Shown in pieces: positions 1 through 11,052 of a stretch of 39,221 nt of DNA. The DNA lies in contig JADNRY010000548.1 in NCBI GenBank assembly GCA_015501585.1, positions 1 through 39,221 of the forward strand, read 5' to 3'. Position numbers and translations under genes: made by a program. The stretch comes from Rhodocollybia butyracea. Lineage: Eukaryota > Basidiomycota > Agaricomycetes > Agaricales > Omphalotaceae. A model generated the notes under the pieces. That model was not told the origin of the DNA and ran no database searches. It worked only from the letters and a program-made list of their open reading frames with translations. Each line of letters begins with the position of its first letter. Positions within the stretch are counted from its first letter, which is position 1.

Positions 1-2
1 TT

Positions 3-454
3 TTTGAACATGTACTGTCAGTTCAGTCTCCAAAAATCTATGATCTAATTATATTCTTTCTTGAGGACCCTGATGACTGGTCAAAAGAGGTCCTCAACTT
101 TCTCAATGAGTAGGCAGGTGTTCTTTTACGTTGCTGTATTTGTTCATCCCCCTCTAGTCGGTGCTTATTGTTAACAAGAACAAAGAGCAAGACAGTGTGC
201 AAGACGGAAACACTGTCAATCCTGAAGTCTGTATAATCCAAGCATTGTGTGACTGATGACAGAAGGAGAAGGAAGCGGCAGAGAAGGTAGCAGTGGAACT
301 GGTTACAGCAGAGAAATCAGCGGCGGAGTTGGCTGCAGCAGAGAAGGCGGTGGCGGAGCTGGTGGCAGTGGGGGCCACCGGGAATTGGTGTTTTCGACCT
401 TTCCCCTCCCACCCATGTTTTGATACATACTGGACTCAAACTTATGTGCTTTGA
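3..454 (+). pseudogene. 3' end of a decayed gene, family unknown
   Basis: The window opens inside an open frame (3-110) containing YDLIIFFLEDPDDW, stopped by TAG at 111. A plausible intron (GTGTTC...CTCTAG, about 117-161) would lead into a frame containing VLIVNKNKEQDS, then two consecutive TGA codons (254-259). The frame then continues as an Ala/Glu/Lys-rich stretch (AAEKVAVELVTAEKSAAEL) with heptad-like spacing, probably a short coiled coil, and ends at 452-454. Codon-like continuity across the stops suggests a recently decayed coding end; both TGAs could be former CGA (Arg). I do not recognise the family, and the 5' part lies outside the window. Confidence 0.35.
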
Positions 455-1930
455 TGATGTTTGTGTTCTGCTATGCTGTGAAGAGTTGAGTATGAATCTC
501 CTTTGCCACCAACGTAGGTATATTGGTAAGTACCTGGTTCACTATGCAATGGATAAGCCTAGGGGTTGTAATATATTGTGTGACTACAATCTAAGTAATA
601 GACGTTAAGGCGTAAGTATTACTGGAAGAGCTTCAGTAATCTTCAGGGTTGCTGTTATGATATATGTGTTAATATTACTGGAAGGTTGTCAGTAATATCA
701 AGGGATTCTGGTCTTCACTATATTGGGATTGTGCTTCAATATAGGCTTTGAACTATACACTTATCTGGTATGTACTCAGTAAGTATCTAGCTAGGGATGT
801 ATGCACTTAAGGATATTCACTCAAGTAAGTTCAGTTGCGGGTGAGGGTATATTCTCGTAGTGGTGATTGCAAAATAAGAAGTCTGGGGAGCCAGGAATCA
901 AGTTATGAGTCCTTATATAGTGTTTCAGTATACCCTCGGTTCCCTAGGTTGACTCATTACATTTACAAATGACTTATCTACTTAGTACAATACTTACAAC
1001 AAATGACTATCATTAAATAATGACCATTGCAGTGTCATTATGACTTGCTATGCATCCGAGTCAGCACATGCTAGCAATCTGGTTCCCAAATCCTAAGTTT
1101 CATGCCAATCGGTGGTGTAATCCACAAGGGTATCATTGATCTGATTGATCAATTGTTGATTTTGTCTTGTGGGCAGCCAATCAGGCATAATAAGCAAGCG
1201 CTTCCTATCCTTATTTACTTCCAGTCCCTTCTTGTAGTCCTACTGCCATGTACAATTACCTTAAATACTCGTATCCTTCCAGAGATAACCATGCATTATT
1301 AGGTATACTGTGAGTACAGTCAAACTGTCAATACATTGAGTATTATTGAGTAATAATGAGGGAATGTGAGTGTAATGCTAAGGGAATATGGCGTGACTGC
1401 CGGTTTTGATTCCTGACATATGCTATGTATTGAATGTGTATTGTATGCTTTTGTGTTGATTATCTGATACAACATAAGTACAATGAGGATGTAAGCTCAC
1501 TACTGGCTCTTGATGCCTGACAGTGTCAATTCAACACCATTGTGTTAAAGGATGGTAGTGGACCATCATCAATGCTGAATAGTGTTGACTGCAAGCATTG
1601 ATGTTGAATGATGGCACTGAGTTGCCACTGGTGCCAAATGAGGGTAATGGGCTATCTCTGATGTTGAATGGTGTTAACGTTTAAAATATATGTTAAATCA
1701 TGTCAAGGGACTTCTGTTAGTGCTGAAAAATGTTAATTGCTTGAATTGGTGTAAAACAGGTGTACATGACTATCTATTATGTTTCACTGTGGCTGGGAAT
1801 GGCGGGGGTTGACACTTTTTTTACAACAGTGTGCACTACCAACATGGGGGTAAACTACTACCACTATGGGGGGTGATCATTAGGTGGTGCCAGGGGATAG
1901 ACATATCCTGGAGGGTTTTGTGATGGAGTT
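455..1930. other. Intergenic, no recognisable gene
   Basis: I see no coding sequence. Two adjacent imperfect stem-loops share ATTACTG/CAGTAAT arms (about 616-643 and 672-700). Around 1560-1740 there are loosely repeated phrases of the type GATGTTGAATG. AT-rich sequence at 760-1020 resembles fungal LTR sequence in texture, but I cannot define ends. Confidence 0.4.
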
Positions 1931-2395
1931 GTACTTTAATGAATATCAGGAATTCACCAGAAGTAGATATTCAGTGAATATCAGGCTGGATGTTCACTGA
2001 ATATCAGGAATTCACTGAAGTAGATGTTCAATGAGTTGGATGGATAATGGTGCTTGGGTACTTTAATGAATTAAATGAATATCAGGAATTCACCTGAAGT
2101 AGATATTTAACAAGTAGAATATTCAGTGAATATCAGGAACCTGGAACTCACTGTAGAGTGGATGTGAGTCACTGAATTATCAGGAATTCACTCAAGTGAA
2201 GTAGATATTTAATAAGTAGGATATTCAGTGAATATCAGGAACATGGAATTCACTGTAGATGTTATGTTCACTGAATATTAGGAATTAACTGAGGTAGATA
2301 TTCAATGAGTTGGATGGATATAGTACTCGGGTACTTTAATGAATATCAGGAATTCACTTGAAGTAGATATTTAGTGAGTATCAGGAATCTGTTAA
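1931..2395. repeat. Cluster of ATTCAcTGAATATCAGG near-palindromes
   Basis: The near-palindrome ATATTCAGTGAATAT, or GTTCACTGAATATCAGG, recurs about six times here, interleaved with GGAATTCAC and GTAGATATT phrases. It is the same palindrome family that fills 28.4-29.2 kb, 35.3-35.5 kb and 35.9-36.6 kb, but the flanking phrase differs (CAGGAATTC instead of CCACATATTC), so it is a related, older or separate array. It is non-coding. Confidence 0.7.
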
Positions 2396-2576
2396 GATTG
2401 TGCAAGACTGAAGGTTCCAAGCCAGAGCTGAAAGGATATAGCAACAAAGTTAGTCTCAGACCAATATTGGAGATAGAGTGAAGAGTGAGATGTGTGGTAT
2501 AGCTATTAACTAGACCCTCATCACACCAAGTAGTCTGAGAGAGACAGATATATTTGGCTGAGTATGGGCTGAAGAG

Positions 2577-2952
2577 TAGAGATGTCCACGAGTCCAAGTC
2601 ACATACAGGTACTTGCAAGTTGACTCGTGGGAATACTTGCAAGTAGGGGTACTTGTGAGTCCAAGTACTTGTTTCCCACAAGTAGCAAGTATTGCCTTTT
2701 GGTCCACAAGTACTTGGACCACAAGTCAAGGACCATTATTGTGTGCCCAGGTAGTGTTATTAGGTGTCATTCTGGGCATTAAATACCCTTGTGATGCTGC
2801 CTTGCATGAAATAAATGTTCTTTACATGATATTATAACAATATAATACTATGGAATAGCTGAATTATCTTTGTATGTACCAACTACTTGCAGGTACTTGT
2901 GAGTATGAGTTGTGGGAATACTTGTGAGTCCAAGTACTTGTGGACATCTCTA
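2577..2952. mobile_element. hAT-like MITE, copy 1 (376 bp)
   Basis: Terminal inverted repeats begin TAGAGATGTCCACGAGTCC on the left and end with GTGGACATCTCTA on the right. TAGAG fits the YARNG terminus of hAT elements. The flanks carry an 8-bp target duplication with one mismatch (CTGAAGAG at 2569-2576, CCGAAGAG at 2953-2960), the size hAT transposases make. The inside is rich in CAAGTACTTG-type short palindromes and encodes nothing credible, so this is a non-autonomous element. Confidence 0.8.
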
Positions 2953-2960
2953 CCGAAGAG

Positions 2961-4388
2961 TAAAAGGATGTTGGACTTTGTCATCTATCATCTTTATTAT
3001 ACTTACTATGGAACAGTCTTCTCACTTGCTACTATTTATGGAACATTCTCTCTTGCTGTAACTACTGGTGTGTGAACTAGTTGTACTATCTTTATTTTCA
3101 AGTTGCCCACTCACCATTGCCCTATTATTGTGCTATTGTCTACTTACCTTGTGCATTGCTCTCACTCTGTCTGTGAATGCTTCATGCATTGTACTTACTA
3201 TTATGTCACTGGACTTGTATATAAGCTCTCAGCAGGTACCTGGCACTATTTGTACCTATAATGTATATATACAGTACATTACAAGGTCTGGAAATCCCCA
3301 AGGGGTGACCTGTGACCTGACCTGGACCTGTGGAAATGGTTACCTGGATCTGGCGGATCCAGGTCATAGGGTACTCCCATGGGTCAAACCTGCAGGGCAC
3401 CCATGAGGAACTGGACTCATGTCCATCCTTACTAATAGGTTATGGGCCCCAAGCCTAACCATTGACACCACCATCCTGGACACCATTGTTGATGTCACAA
3501 CTGCCCAGCTCATTGAAACCATACACATGAGCTTCAGCCACAACTAAGCCAGTTGCTGCCAATGACCCAGAACTCCCTTGCACCCTAGGACCACATCTTT
3601 GGGATACAGTAGAATATCAAGATTGCTACAGCAATCTACAAACAGTACAGTGCAATCAAAAAATCTGTCCAAACAGATACAACATACCCAGTCCTACAAA
3701 GTTCTCCCATAAGGGCCAATCAGGACAACATTTTGCCTTGGTGCTAGCTGAAGCTACGTACACTTGTTTACGGCTAGCATAAGTGTAAGATAAGGCAAGC
3801 TATGGCCAGCAAAAGAAGTGGAGTCACTTGTTTATTCTGTTGATGAAGGTTGTCCAGACACTCTGCTTATCTTAATTTTACTTCCGTTTGTCTATATATA
3901 GTTGTACCATTACCTCATTATTTGATCTTTCTTTCCCTCTTGCTATCACTGCACTTTGAGATCCCCTCTCTATAGAGGCTTCTGCACTGCTTGTTTCTCA
4001 ACATATTCCGGTCTGCACAGTGGGGTGGAATAAGCGCAGTGACACATGCACTCAAGAGAATTTATCTTCTCTCATTGCTGCACTCATGCTGTAGACCACT
4101 ACGGTCTTCATTCCTTCCCTCAGACTTTTGGAGTCTTCTCTCATATCTTATGGTTTTTAAGGCCATCTTTTCACTCTCTTTAGTCTTAAAGATATACACA
4201 TCTTTCAATGGAAATCAGTGCAGCAACTCCTTCATCAATCAGGCTTGGAGATAGGCAGTGGTCATCTGTGAGATCTATGAATACTCAATGCCCATTCTTC
4301 CTCCTTCAGCCTAGTTTCTTTACCTATCTACACTTGTCAGTCTGAATGTCTGGGTGGCCTTTAGCTGGAGACCTCTCCTTGGCTGGGT
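2961..4388. other. Intergenic, no recognisable gene
   Basis: Short open frames occur but none carries a recognisable motif. GC-richer sequence at 3290-3410 contains small inverted phrases (for example CCCATGGGT and CACCCATGAGG). I see no element ends that I can pair. Confidence 0.4.
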
Positions 4389-4764
4389 TCATCAGAAAAA
4401 GCCATTTTTGCCTAGGTGACCCCAGAGTGGCCTAAAGCAACCTAGGTGACCTATGAATCCTATGGCATCCTAGGAATTTGGGCTTGTCCCTTGCCAGTCA
4501 AGGCTCTTGAGGATTCCCCAGGGTATCCTAGGCAAACCCAGGGCAAGCCTAGGTCTGCCCAGGTTTGCCCAGGTGTTCCCAAAGTTGTCCTGGAGTTTCC
4601 CTGGGGCTGCCTAGGATACCCTAGGATATCCTGGGGAATCCTCAAGAGCCTTGACTGGCAAGGGGCCAAGCCCAAATTCCTAGGATGCCATAGGATTCAT
4701 AGGTCACCTAGTTTGCATTAGGCCACTCTGGGGTCACCTGGGCAAAAACAGCTTTTCCTGATGA
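4389..4764. mobile_element. Foldback element with about 150-bp inverted arms
   Basis: The segment from TCATCAGAAAAAGCC to GGCAAAAACAGCTTTTCCTGATGA is an inverted repeat with arms of roughly 150 bp and a short GC-rich centre (about 4525-4600). Matching arm landmarks include GGATTCCCCAGG/CCTGGGGAATCC and GTGACCCCAGAGTGGCC/GGCCACTCTGGGGTCAC. I could not find a clear target duplication. The open frames across it on both strands are mirror images produced by the palindrome. The hAT-like MITE copy 2 begins 10 bp beyond its right end. Confidence 0.75.
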
Positions 4765-4773
4765 TAACTAACC

Positions 4774-5427
4774 TAGAGATGTCCACGAGTCCAAGTCTTC
4801 ACAAGTACTCGCAGGTAAGATCCATGGGAAAGCCCGCAAGTATGTGACTTGCAGATCCCAGGATCCGTTTCCCACGGGTCAGGCGCGGGTCGCAAGTCAG
4901 ACATTTGCAATTTTCGGTTGACTTGCAAGTACTTGTGTGACTTGTGCAAGCAATATGAACTCATATATTTGTTGTTGGTGATCAAAACTTACAGTAATTA
5001 ATAGTATCATATTTATTATAGTACTTATCAAGTACTGCCACACATGTTTGAGGTTGTAGACAGCTCACAGCGACTGAGCGCTTATTTTAGCGCCCAATCG
5101 CCGTAGGCTGTCTACAATCCAAGGCCTAACTGTCAGTACATTTTTACTTCATACCATAGTATGAAATTAGTGTAACAAGTAAAGTACAGGTTTTTAATAG
5201 CATTATACACTGTACAATCACTGTATGCAAGTAAATAATGGTAAATACTTGTGAATATAGCTGTAACTACTTGATTAGTGTGCGGATCCACAAGTACTTG
5301 TTAATACTTGCGAGTCAGTGACCCGTTTCCCACGAGTCAGCCGCGGGTCACGAGTCAGGCCTTTTAGGCCACAAGTACTTGCACTCCGGATCCAATATAC
5401 TTGGATCCGGACTCGTGGACATCTCTA
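4774..5427. mobile_element. hAT-like MITE, copy 2 (654 bp)
   Basis: It has the same TAGAGATGTCCACGAGTCC terminus as the copy at 2577, closing with GGACTCGTGGACATCTCTA. A perfect 8-bp target duplication, AACTAACC, flanks it (4766-4773 and 5428-5435). It is 278 bp longer than copy 1 and contains an internal hairpin (5052-5120). There is no coding capacity. Confidence 0.88.
5052..5120. repeat. Hairpin nested in the hAT-like MITE
   Basis: The arms GGTTGTAGACAGC and GCTGTCTACAATCC enclose a second small stem, GAGCGCTTATTTTAGCGCCC. A very similar inner motif (TTAGCGCCTATTTCAGCGCCC is 21 nt; core AGCGCCTATTTCAGCGCC) occurs at about 24098-24118 inside an unrelated element, so this may be a small insertion of its own. 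It does not fit a tRNA. Confidence 0.55.
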
Positions 5428-5435
5428 AACTAACC

Positions 5436-6044
5436 TGGGTTAGTGGTAATACAGTCAATCACCTCTCGCTCTGTCCAGTTCTCCTGGGCCATCTGGGCTT
5501 CTTACTGGCTTGTTAGCTTCCCTTTCTGCCTTTTGGACTAGCTGTCCAGTTGGCATTTCCTATTTGATCACTGTTGGGTTTGCATACCCTTCAGTCACCT
5601 AATTTATCCTACTACCTATCTTCAGTCCAGTACACTTTCCTTTCTTTGTACCTGGACCCTCCCCTTGTGTCAACTGGATTTCCCACATCCAGTTGGCACT
5701 GATACTGATGAATTCTCTTCATTAGGATTTCACCTTGTTCTTCTTATAGAGTTTCATCCTTGAAGGAAGGCTTGGTAGCTTCAATTTTCACTCATCATCT
5801 CATCTCAGATTACTCGCTGAAGAACTGATCACATTCTGCAAGCCTCCTTTGGTGGTGTTTTTGGTCACCTTCAGATTTGTCCCTCAAGCAAGCGTTGCTC
5901 TCGGGAGCCTTGTTCCTTTTGGTGTGCTCAGGTCTTATCTTCATGCTTCCTTACAGCTGATGTAGGCCAGCCCGGTTCACCTTGTGTACTGGAATTGGCT
6001 GACACTGTTCCAGGCCTTCTGGACTCTGTGTGCGCCAATTCCAT
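5436..6044. other. No recognisable gene
   Basis: On the minus strand a copia reverse transcriptase should follow the integrase-RT linker at 6045-6389, but I find no RT motif here in any frame. The element therefore appears truncated or replaced by unrelated sequence. Confidence 0.4.
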
Positions 6045-6389
6045 TCACAAACATCTTTCCTTTCCTTCCCTTGCTTTTCTTCTTACAAGCTCAGAGCCTA
6101 TGCATATGTTTACAACTGCGTCTGGGTTTGCCAGCTTAGATATTTTATGTATATCTTCTAGGCACCTGCGCCATATGCTAGTACTTGCCTTATCTAAGGT
6201 ACATGGTTCAAGTGCCTCAGAATCACTGGTCTTGGCTACCATGGCATACCCGAGGAGAAAATCCTCATCCTCAAGTAGGTACATCAAACCCGCTTCATGC
6301 TCCCCCTCAAGCTCTTTAACTGGTGCAGGAGTGCTCAGTGTTTGAATACCTGGAGGTAAGTGAGTGCAACCTTCAAGCTGGCTAGGCAT
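6045..6389 (-). pseudogene. Ty1/copia integrase-RT linker, truncated before RT
   Basis: The frame contains the phrase LLGYAMVAKTSDSEALEP, which resembles the conserved Ala-Glu-x-Ser-Asp/Glu-rich linker found between integrase and reverse transcriptase in fungal copia polyproteins. Just after it the similarity stops, and no RT or RNase H follows on this strand. It belongs to the same decayed element as the integrase (6600-8150) and gag (8150-9283) fragments upstream. Confidence 0.5.
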
Positions 6390-6599
6390 TCGGATATGGT
6401 GAATCTTCTGATTTCAGTTTGGGAGTAGGTTCCGTGTGTGGTACCAGAGTAGAATTTGTCTGAGTAGGAGGCTGCTCACTGGGAGTCAGTGTTGAGAATG
6501 GACCGCCAGTCCGACGACAGTTGTTTCAGGCTCAAGTAGCACCACTGACATGATATCCGCCACCCCGTGTCTTACTGTATTTGTTATTACTTTACTATT

Positions 6600-8150
6600 T
6601 ATATTGACTACCGTACTTCCAATAAAGGGATTGTTTGCGCCCCCCTAAATTCTGTCTGATAAGCTTTTGCTTATTATCGCTTCTGGACCTATTGCTCACA
6701 GTCAGTAAGTTGATATCCCAGTCCTCCCCCTCAATGCAACCAAGTCCCGCTGACATCTTATTGGTATAGACATTACGTTCCACTGTAATGGATGTGTATC
6801 TGGCCAATATATCTGGAACCCTTTTTGCCTCTTGCTCACTCCTATCTAATGGCCCTCCCTAATGTGCCCACCCAGCTTATCACCTTTCTCGACCCAGACC
6901 CACACCTTCTCCCCCCACTCATGCAGACCCGTTTCTTCCCAGTTGATGCCTCCAATGGAGTCATCCCATCGAGAGCTTTTGGTGATGTGCAATTGAGCAC
7001 CCATACCACATGATGAACGGCTTCAGCCCACAACACCTTTGGTAGTCTGCTGGAATGAAGCATTGCATGGACCTTCTCAATAGTGGTGCAATTATAGTGC
7101 TCAGCAACGCTGTTGTGCTGTGGAGTATCATGAACAGTGAGTTTCTGTTTTGTACCCTTTGTCTTTAAATAAAGAACAAACTCTTTGCCAGTGTACTTGC
7201 TGCCATTGTCTGAGTGAAAAACCTTGATGGTGACATTGTGCTCAGCCTTTGCCCATGCTTCATACTTGTGGTAGGAACAGAATGTTTTGTCTTTGGTGTG
7301 AAGAAAATTAAGGTAAGCCCATGTTTCACATTGTCAATGAATGAAACATAGTAACACTTCCCTCGCAGAGACTGAACTGGTGCTGGACCCCACAAGTCTG
7401 AATGGCCTTTGCCCATGCTTCATACTCACGGTAGGAACAAAATATTTTGTCTTTGGTGTGAAGAAAATCAAGGTAAGCCCAACGTTTTGCATCGTCAATG
7501 AATGAAATGTAGTAACGCTTCCCTCGCAGGAGACTGAACCAGTGCTGGACCCCACAAGTCTGAATGGACTACCTTGCCAAAGACCTTGGCCCTGGATCCT
7601 TCCTGCCCCTCCTTTGGTACAGGCTTGCATGTAGCCTTGGCGTAAACACAGAATTGGCAATCTCCAGTCAAACTCCTGGGGCAAAACCTTTTGCAACCAT
7701 ATGACAAGCAACTCAGGGTGAGATGTGTCCCATGCACCTATGGAGTTGGTCTAACATAACCATCTCCAGCACTGCAGCTTCCCCCACCATGGTCTTCTCT
7801 TGATCAACTTGATAGGCACCTCCCTGGTTCTTAGGGACCTCTCTGACCAGCTCACCACCAGGCACATGGATGGTACATTTACCACCCACAAATGTCACCA
7901 TAAAAACCGTGGTCACTGAGCTTTCCAATGGAGACAAGGGTGTAACCCACTTCAGGTGAGTACATGACTTCAGTGAGTTTGAATTTGTTGATATCCACCC
8001 CAACAGGAATATCAACAGTGATGGAACCAGTGCCTGTCGCTTTGAACATTTCCTTGTTTGCAGCACAGAAGGATTTTGGGGGATCTCTTCAAAGTTTTTG
8101 AAGTAATTGCAGTAGGGACTGATGTGGCAACTACATCCAGACTCATCCAG
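6600..8150 (-). pseudogene. Ty1/copia protease-integrase region, frameshifted
   Basis: Reading minus, in order: protease-end sequence (VMYSPEVGYTLVSIGKLSD), the GAG-pre-integrase/HHCC zinc-binding part (LDQLHRCMGHISP then CQFCVYAKATCKPVPK), the first catalytic Asp of integrase (HSDLWGPA), the second Asp (HSDNGSKYTGKEF), the Glu region (PQHNSVAEHYN), LPKVLWAEAV, and the C-terminal SITVERNVY motif before RT. The pieces lie in different frames with stops between them, and a 160-bp tandem duplication interrupts the core. In a live element this makes viral-like DNA integrase; here it cannot be one protein. Confidence 0.85.
7246..7565 (-). repeat. 160-bp tandem duplication within copia integrase
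   Basis: The segment from CCTTTGCCCATGCTTCATAC (7246) to ...AAGTCTGAATGG repeats from 7406 with about 90% identity by eye. Both copies encode the same piece around HSDLWGPAxVQS and the following integrase strand. The two copies have diverged, so the duplication is not recent. Confidence 0.8.
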
Positions 8151-9283
8151 CTTGGAATGACCACAGGGGGAGTGTACCTATTGTTTGAGACAGGAGTGGC
8201 AAGCAAAGAGGAAGTATCAGAATGGACTGACAGGATGTTGCTCCAGTCTTCCTCAAGCCCTTGGGTAAATTCGGGACTTCAACATTGTCAGTATCTGAGA
8301 AGAGCAAAGAACCATTGTGATCCTTGGATGCTCTGTCACCACCACCGCATGAGGATGTGGAATCACTCCAGGGATCCTCATTGTCATCACTGGCAAAGGC
8401 ACTGCCTGCATCCCAATCAGAATTGGACTTAACCGCCCCTGCGTTACCTTTAGATCCTTGACCGGATCCAGATACCTTGACTTTACAGTCATGTTTGAGG
8501 TGTCCCTCCTTTCTGCATTTCCAGCAGGTGCTTTTCAATTTCTGGGCAGACTTCTGAGATGGAGCTGATGAGCTCACAGCAAGTGCCTTGTCATCACTAT
8601 TCTTCTCTTTCTTCTTCCCTCCCTGGGCACTTTGATGACTTTCCTGATGATCATACTCTTCCACAATGGCCTGAGCAAGAGCCATTGGTGATACAACCTT
8701 CATCTTGACAATAATGCAGGTAGACATGATAATGGAGGAAGCAAAGGTGGAGTAATAGTGAGGGATACCCCGGAGAATGGTAGAACAATGTCAGAATCAT
8801 CAATAGCAAACACCTACAGCGGCAAAGTTTCTCTTTCTTTGTATTCAAGTCTTCGAGAAATTGACAAATGTTACCCTTTGCAGGGCAAGTAGAGTCCATG
8901 AATCCTTGTTGGAGGTCAACTTCAGCATAGCCATACTTTTCCATGAACTCAGAAACAATGGTGGCCCATGCTTCAGCAACAGTACTGAAATGTGCAGTCT
9001 TCAGTGCAATAGACTTGCAAACCTTGGAGATCAAGAGGCTGTGGGCAGTCACTTCATCCTTTGCCCAGGTATGAAGATCTTTGGTAGCTGCAGTATTAGG
9101 ACCAGTGAAGCCTACGGGCTTGACATCAGTGCCATCAAAGTGGCCCCATTTATCTTTGCCCTTAACAGTGGCCTCAAAACAGAGTTTCCAGATTCCCCAG
9201 TTGGAACTGGAAGCACTGAGCATAGGAATATTACTTGGTAGAGTATGCATGAGCATGTCGACAGCAGTAGCTGGCGTAGACAT
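8150..9283 (-). pseudogene. Ty1/copia gag with CCHC zinc knuckle, frameshifted
   Basis: The likely start is the ATG at 9283 (MSTPATAVDMLMHTLPSN), 24 nt inside a longer frame. The N-terminal part has copia gag landmarks: NWGIWKLCFEATVKGKDKWGHFDG and a run of helices to QFLEDLNTKKEKL. The frame then shifts near 8820 (AAVGV region) and again before MALAQAIVEEYDHQ, continuing to a Lys/Ser-rich linker and a CCHC knuckle CWKCRKEGHLKHDC (C-x2-C-x4-H-x4-C), which in live elements binds the RNA genome. Upstream (9290-9310) CCCGAATTGC/GGGCCC sequence may be the primer-binding area, but I could not define an LTR. Confidence 0.85.
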
Positions 9284-9804
9284 AATATGAGCAATTCGGG
9301 GGCCCAATCACCTGTAAGAGCTAACAAAGTTACAGTAAGCTTAAATACTTTGTTAGCATAAATAAGTAAACAAAAAGTAAGTAATAGAACACTCTGAGGG
9401 GAGGCGCTACAACATAAGTATGAATATAAGTAAAACGATATACTTCTGCACATCACGCACATACATGAAACAGGCTGCCCATTCTCTGATGATCTTTGTC
9501 GAGTCCTGGTCTACATGGGCACATGGCACTCATTTCAGGAAGTAATGAACAGCACAGCGGTTCCTCAAAGCACACTCTATGCACTGTATTGAGAGTACAA
9601 GAAAAATGGTCATGTTTTACACATGAAGCCTGCAACTGAGATGCGAGGAAGGAAGAGGAAAATGAGGGCAGAAGATGCTCAAGTATGTCCTTTCTATGGT
9701 ATTGTTTTTATGCATGTCTAATCTTAGCACAGTTTGTGATTGGCAGTATCTGACACAAAGTAGATACTTACCTTGACAAATTGAGAGCTCTTGTCTCTAC
9801 TCAG
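9284..9804. other. Possible copia leader and 5' end of a DDE gene
   Basis: A repeated GCTAACAAAGTT/ACTTTGTTAGC pair at 9318-9358 forms an inverted repeat. A basic stretch RGRKRKMRAEDAQ (plus strand, ending near 9680, followed by GTATGT) may be an upstream exon of the DDE transposase gene that follows. Nothing else is clear. Confidence 0.3.
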
Positions 9805-10183
9805 CTTGGACTCACTGTATCTGATTCAACAATGTGGCAAACCCTACATTGTAAAGGCTTTACAATGAAGCAGGTATGTCTTCGTGGTATGGGCTGAGGT
9901 CAACACTGAGATCAATGCTTGACATAGTTGACTAAATCTGCTATTAAGTGTAATGAAGCATGCCATGCTACTTTCCGGCTTAAATTTGGACAAAATTGCA
10001 AACCAGAAAACACTGTTTTTGTTGATGAAAGCTCCTTTGACAAATGTACCAAAATCCAGAAGTGGGCATGGGCATTGAGTGGACAGAGGGCAGAGAGAAA
10101 GTCTTTTTTTGTTTGAGGGCAAAGGTGTGTGTACAGTTTCATTCCTTATCCATAACATAGGGAACATCCATCATCAACTAATA

Positions 10184-10734
10184 GGGACACTCAAAGTTCG
10201 GGAAAATTCTGTATAAAATTTTGTATGAACAAAGAATTTGTATAAATGTGATTTTTTTATGTCACTCTTGAAACAGGCGTTACATGCCTAAAAAGCTCAG
10301 TGGTCAAGACTGGGTCAAGAGGATACGCAATGTTAACGCAATGCACCTAGTACCACGTCTACAACTACTGATTCATCTCGCGCGCAGCGCAGCGACCTTC
10401 TATTGTCTGGGTCACTATAAAAGTGTTGCAAGGACCGCAGGGATTAGTGCTTGGATCAGTGAATGTTGAAGGCAAGTTGAAGGAGCCGTTGAACTGTTGA
10501 TGAACCGCATGGCCTGACTGGTATGGAAGACATTTTGCGGTGATTCTTTGGGCTTCTTTCCATTTTCTTCATCAGCCATCGAGCAAAAATTCACAGTGCG
10601 CTCGCTCAGGGTTGGCTCAGGTTTGATGGAGTCACATCAGATAGCTCAGATAACGAAGGGTCACCAAGAGGTCACATCTCAAATCTGTTCTATATGAAAC
10701 ATTATACAGAACTTTGCTTAACTTTGAGTGTCCC
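10184..10734. mobile_element. 551-bp MITE with GGGACACTCAAAGTT ends
   Basis: The inverted ends GGGACACTCAAAGTT and AACTTTGAGTGTCCC extend with mismatches to TTCTGTATAA (about 36 bp). TAATA flanks both sides (10179-10183, 10735-10739). The duplication could equally be AAT if the ends are read as AGGG...CCCT, so PIF/Harbinger (3 bp) is possible but not proven. The pre-insertion site is visible because the intact right arm of the host MITE reads CAACTAACATCATGTG. The inside has no convincing gene. Confidence 0.85.
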
Positions 10735-10799
10735 TAATATCATGTGTTAAAACGTAATGGCCAAATTTGGAAAAAATCCTCAAATTATTTAAAGAAAAG

Positions 10800-11052
10800 T
10801 ATAACGCGCCCTATGGGAAAAGTCCTTAAGAACACCGGTGAACACAACAAATAGGATACTATTTTGTGTACAACGGTGTAAAAGACTAACTAGACTCTTA
10901 AGTAATCATACAATACTTATGGTAATGGATTTATTATATAATTAATAATAAATAGAATGATAAGATAGACCGTTTGGTCTATCGGCGGCGTCTAGGATGA
11001 CCGTATCGCCGGATACGGTCAGTGGTGATTATGGAGAGGCGGAGGCGTTACA
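10800..11052. mobile_element. Solo LTR with 5-bp target duplication
   Basis: It runs from TATAACGCGCCC (TGTAAC decayed) to GGAGGCGTTACA, flanked by AAAAG at 10795-10799 and 11053-11057. Shared landmarks with the LTR at 34783-35047 (AGTCCTTAA/TGTCCTTAA, then AACAC...ACAA, then GGTGTAAAA) put both in one LTR family. No internal retrotransposon sequence adjoins it, so it is the product of LTR-LTR recombination. Confidence 0.8.

Noticed and set aside
154..378. Ala/Ser/Thr-rich minus-strand protein
   Set aside because: It is the antisense shadow of the plus-strand Lys/Glu/Ala coiled-coil stretch.
4446..4721. Proline/glycine-rich proteins on both strands
   Set aside because: They are mirror-image readings of the foldback element arms.
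5052..5120. tRNA or small structured RNA gene
   Set aside because: No cloverleaf, A box or B box; it is a simple hairpin within a MITE.
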